DNA of 64,000 bases, from the NCBI RefSeq assembly GCF_014196715.1, contig NZ_JACIEF010000002.1, positions 868,001 to 932,000 on the forward strand, written 5' to 3'. Shown here one piece after another: positions 62,833 to 64,000 of this stretch; positions within the stretch are counted from its first letter, which is position 1, and each line of letters starts with the position of its first letter. The notes beneath the pieces are model-generated. The model was not told the DNA's origin. It ran no database searches and worked only from the letters and a program-made list of their open reading frames with translations. Source of the DNA: Pedobacter zeae. GTDB lineage: Bacteria; Bacteroidota; Bacteroidia; Sphingobacteriales; Sphingobacteriaceae. Position numbers and translations under genes: made by a program.

Positions 62833-64000
62833 ATTGTGTTTTTTTTCTGAATGATAAAATACGTTCGGTAGCTAATATCAAAAGTGCTGCGATCCAGAAC
62901 AGGGCGGCAAGGGGGCTATTTCGGATGGTTTTTGTCTCCGAAGCCGTTTTATGGGCTTTGATAACCTCATTCTGTTCAGGGGATGCTATTCTTTGGTCGG
63001 CAGGGTTATCTTCAAAACCAAAATCACCTGGATCTTTATCATGAATAACGATCGGCATCAATGCTTTTACAAAGATAGGATCCCAAACGAGCTCGCTCCA
63101 TTGTGGGTTAAACCTGCAGTAAAAATGGAAAGTATGTAAACTACCTGTTTTTTCTTTTGCCAAAATTGCATTCCCAAAACCATCGGTCCATAGTTTTTCT
63201 GCATAATTGCCCGGGGCAACGCTTTTACTTAATCTGAGTTGTTTACCATCCATATTAATGAAAGATGGCGTAGTGAATATTTTACCTTTTTCGTATTGAA
63301 ATAAGGTGCCGTCCGGCTCCAATGATGATCTGAAACCAGCTGAAACGGTTTCATCCGATAACCAAAAGCCAATTGCTGCTTTTTCTGTAGTTGCATTGAT
63401 GAGTATTTTTCTCCTGGTGAAACTTTCAATAGCTTTTAAGGCTGCAATCAGGTATTTGCGGTCGGTAGTACCCGGCTTTTCGTGTATCGCTACTCGTATG
63501 GGGGGCGCATCCGACGAATTTAAGGCCTGATAGTTTGTATTGGATGGATTGGATTTGGCCTCGTGCTTTTTTCCTGCATAGGTAGCAATCCAATTGCTTA
63601 AAGTATCGCTTTGCTTAAGAGAAATCCAGCTCAACCGATAGTTTATGACAGGTAGTTCGTTGCCCAGGCGGTTTAAACGGTGGTCGGCAAAAAGATAAAC
63701 CCGGGTTCCTTCAGGAATTACGGTGTTAGCTGCAGTAAGCAAGGCGGTATAACTGAGTGGGCTGTTCGGTATCACCTGACGAGAGGTATCTTTTAAAGTT
63801 AATGGGCTAAAACCAACATTAAAATCGTGTATTTCGTATCCTTTTTTTAACAATGAATCGATGGTGTTTTTATGCGCGTTAAAAACCTTTTGGAAATTGT
63901 TCTTTTCAATCAGAATCCAACCTGTTTTACGGTTAACCGATACGATTTTGTTTAAATAGGGTTGTGCTACAAGAAAGGCCAGCAGCACCAAAAGCAAACA
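62819..64000 (-). CDS. BatA-like membrane protein (N-terminus beyond the window)
   Basis: The frame is open to the window end, so the TTG at 63997 is internal and the first membrane helix, usual for BatA proteins, is missing. The visible part starts in the second helix (LLVLLAFLVAQPYLNK), continues with a VWA-like alpha/beta region (SYTALLTAANTVIPEGTRVYLFADHRLNRLG) and ends in a C-terminal helix (NSPLAALFWIAALLILATERIL) with a basic tail. This is the layout of Bacteroidota 'aerotolerance regulator' BatA-type proteins. It is the first visible gene of a three-gene operon; MoxR- and DUF58-type genes would be expected beyond the window. Confidence 0.75.
   Translation of the reverse strand, partial: CLLLVLLAFLVAQPYLNKIVSVNRKTGWILIEKNNFQKVFNAHKNTIDSLLKKGYEIHDFNVGFSPLTLKDTSRQVIPNSPLSYTALLTAANTVIPEGTRVYLFADHRLNRLGNELPVINYRLSWISLKQSDTLSNWIATYAGKKHEAKSNPSNTNYQALNSSDAPPIRVAIHEKPGTTDRKYLIAALKAIESFTRRKILINATTEKAAIGFWLSDETVSAGFRSSLEPDGTLFQYEKGKIFTTPSFINMDGKQLRLSKSVAPGNYAEKLWTDGFGNAILAKEKTGSLHTFHFYCRFNPQWSELVWDPIFVKALMPIVIHDKDPGDFGFEDNPADQRIASPEQNEVIKAHKTASETKTIRNSPLAALFWIAALLILATERILSFRKKTQYVKN

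Overview
The window looks like a chromosomal segment of a Bacteroidota bacterium, most likely a Pedobacter-like member of the Sphingobacteriaceae. The reasons are the SusC/SusD pairs, a hybrid two-component system (HTCS) regulator, an ECF-sigma/FecR pair, a BatA/DUF4175-type operon, promoter boxes of the Bacteroidota type (TAnnTTTG), and dispersed hairpin repeats lying between genes. No rRNA, phage or intact insertion sequence was seen.

Positions 1-1734 hold the end of a TlpA-like thioredoxin gene and an 0.9 kb stretch with the wreck of a C39-peptidase (bacteriocin exporter) gene. Positions 1735-20873 and 23913-35389 form one large xylan-utilisation locus. Its core, SusC-SusD-SusC-SusD-lipoprotein-GH10, has the gene order of the xusABCDE-xyn10 cluster described in Prevotella and Bacteroides. 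It is followed by an SGNH acetylesterase and an HTCS sensor/regulator. A second arm carries three GH43 enzymes, a CE1-like esterase, a GH115 alpha-glucuronidase, a CE6-like acetylesterase and two more GH10 xylanases. Together they would cut the xylan backbone (GH10), remove arabinose (GH43), acetyl (CE6, SGNH), feruloyl (CE1-like) and (methyl)glucuronic acid (GH115) groups, import the oligomers (SusC/D) and trim them to xylose (GH43). A conserved element occurs upstream of the core operon (1455-1505), the GH43 gene (25338-25378) and the GH10-led operon (35448-35477); I propose it as the HTCS operator. An unrelated AraC regulator plus two short-chain dehydrogenases (20934-23646) is embedded between the two arms and carries its own repeated operator-like motif.

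Positions 35869-44690 are a second, differently regulated locus: ECF sigma factor, FecR anti-sigma, SusC with an STN domain, SusD and an exported FAD-dependent oxidoreductase with a golvesin-like C-terminus. Positions 44925-49718 hold small regulator-centred units: MarR with a membrane protein and FAD monooxygenase, a membrane-anchored winged-helix regulator with a divergent small membrane protein, and a TetR regulator. Each has a recognisable palindrome or direct repeat upstream.

Positions 49787-53837 are gene-poor and decayed. They hold a DUF3667-type pseudogene, a four-copy 215-bp tandem repeat, a DUF4833 gene, a tRNA-Cys and the 3' end of another broken gene with its terminator. Positions 53838-58590 are a TldD-TldE-TldD protease cassette, and 58913-64000 is an operon of membrane proteins of the BatA/DUF4175 type that runs off the window end.
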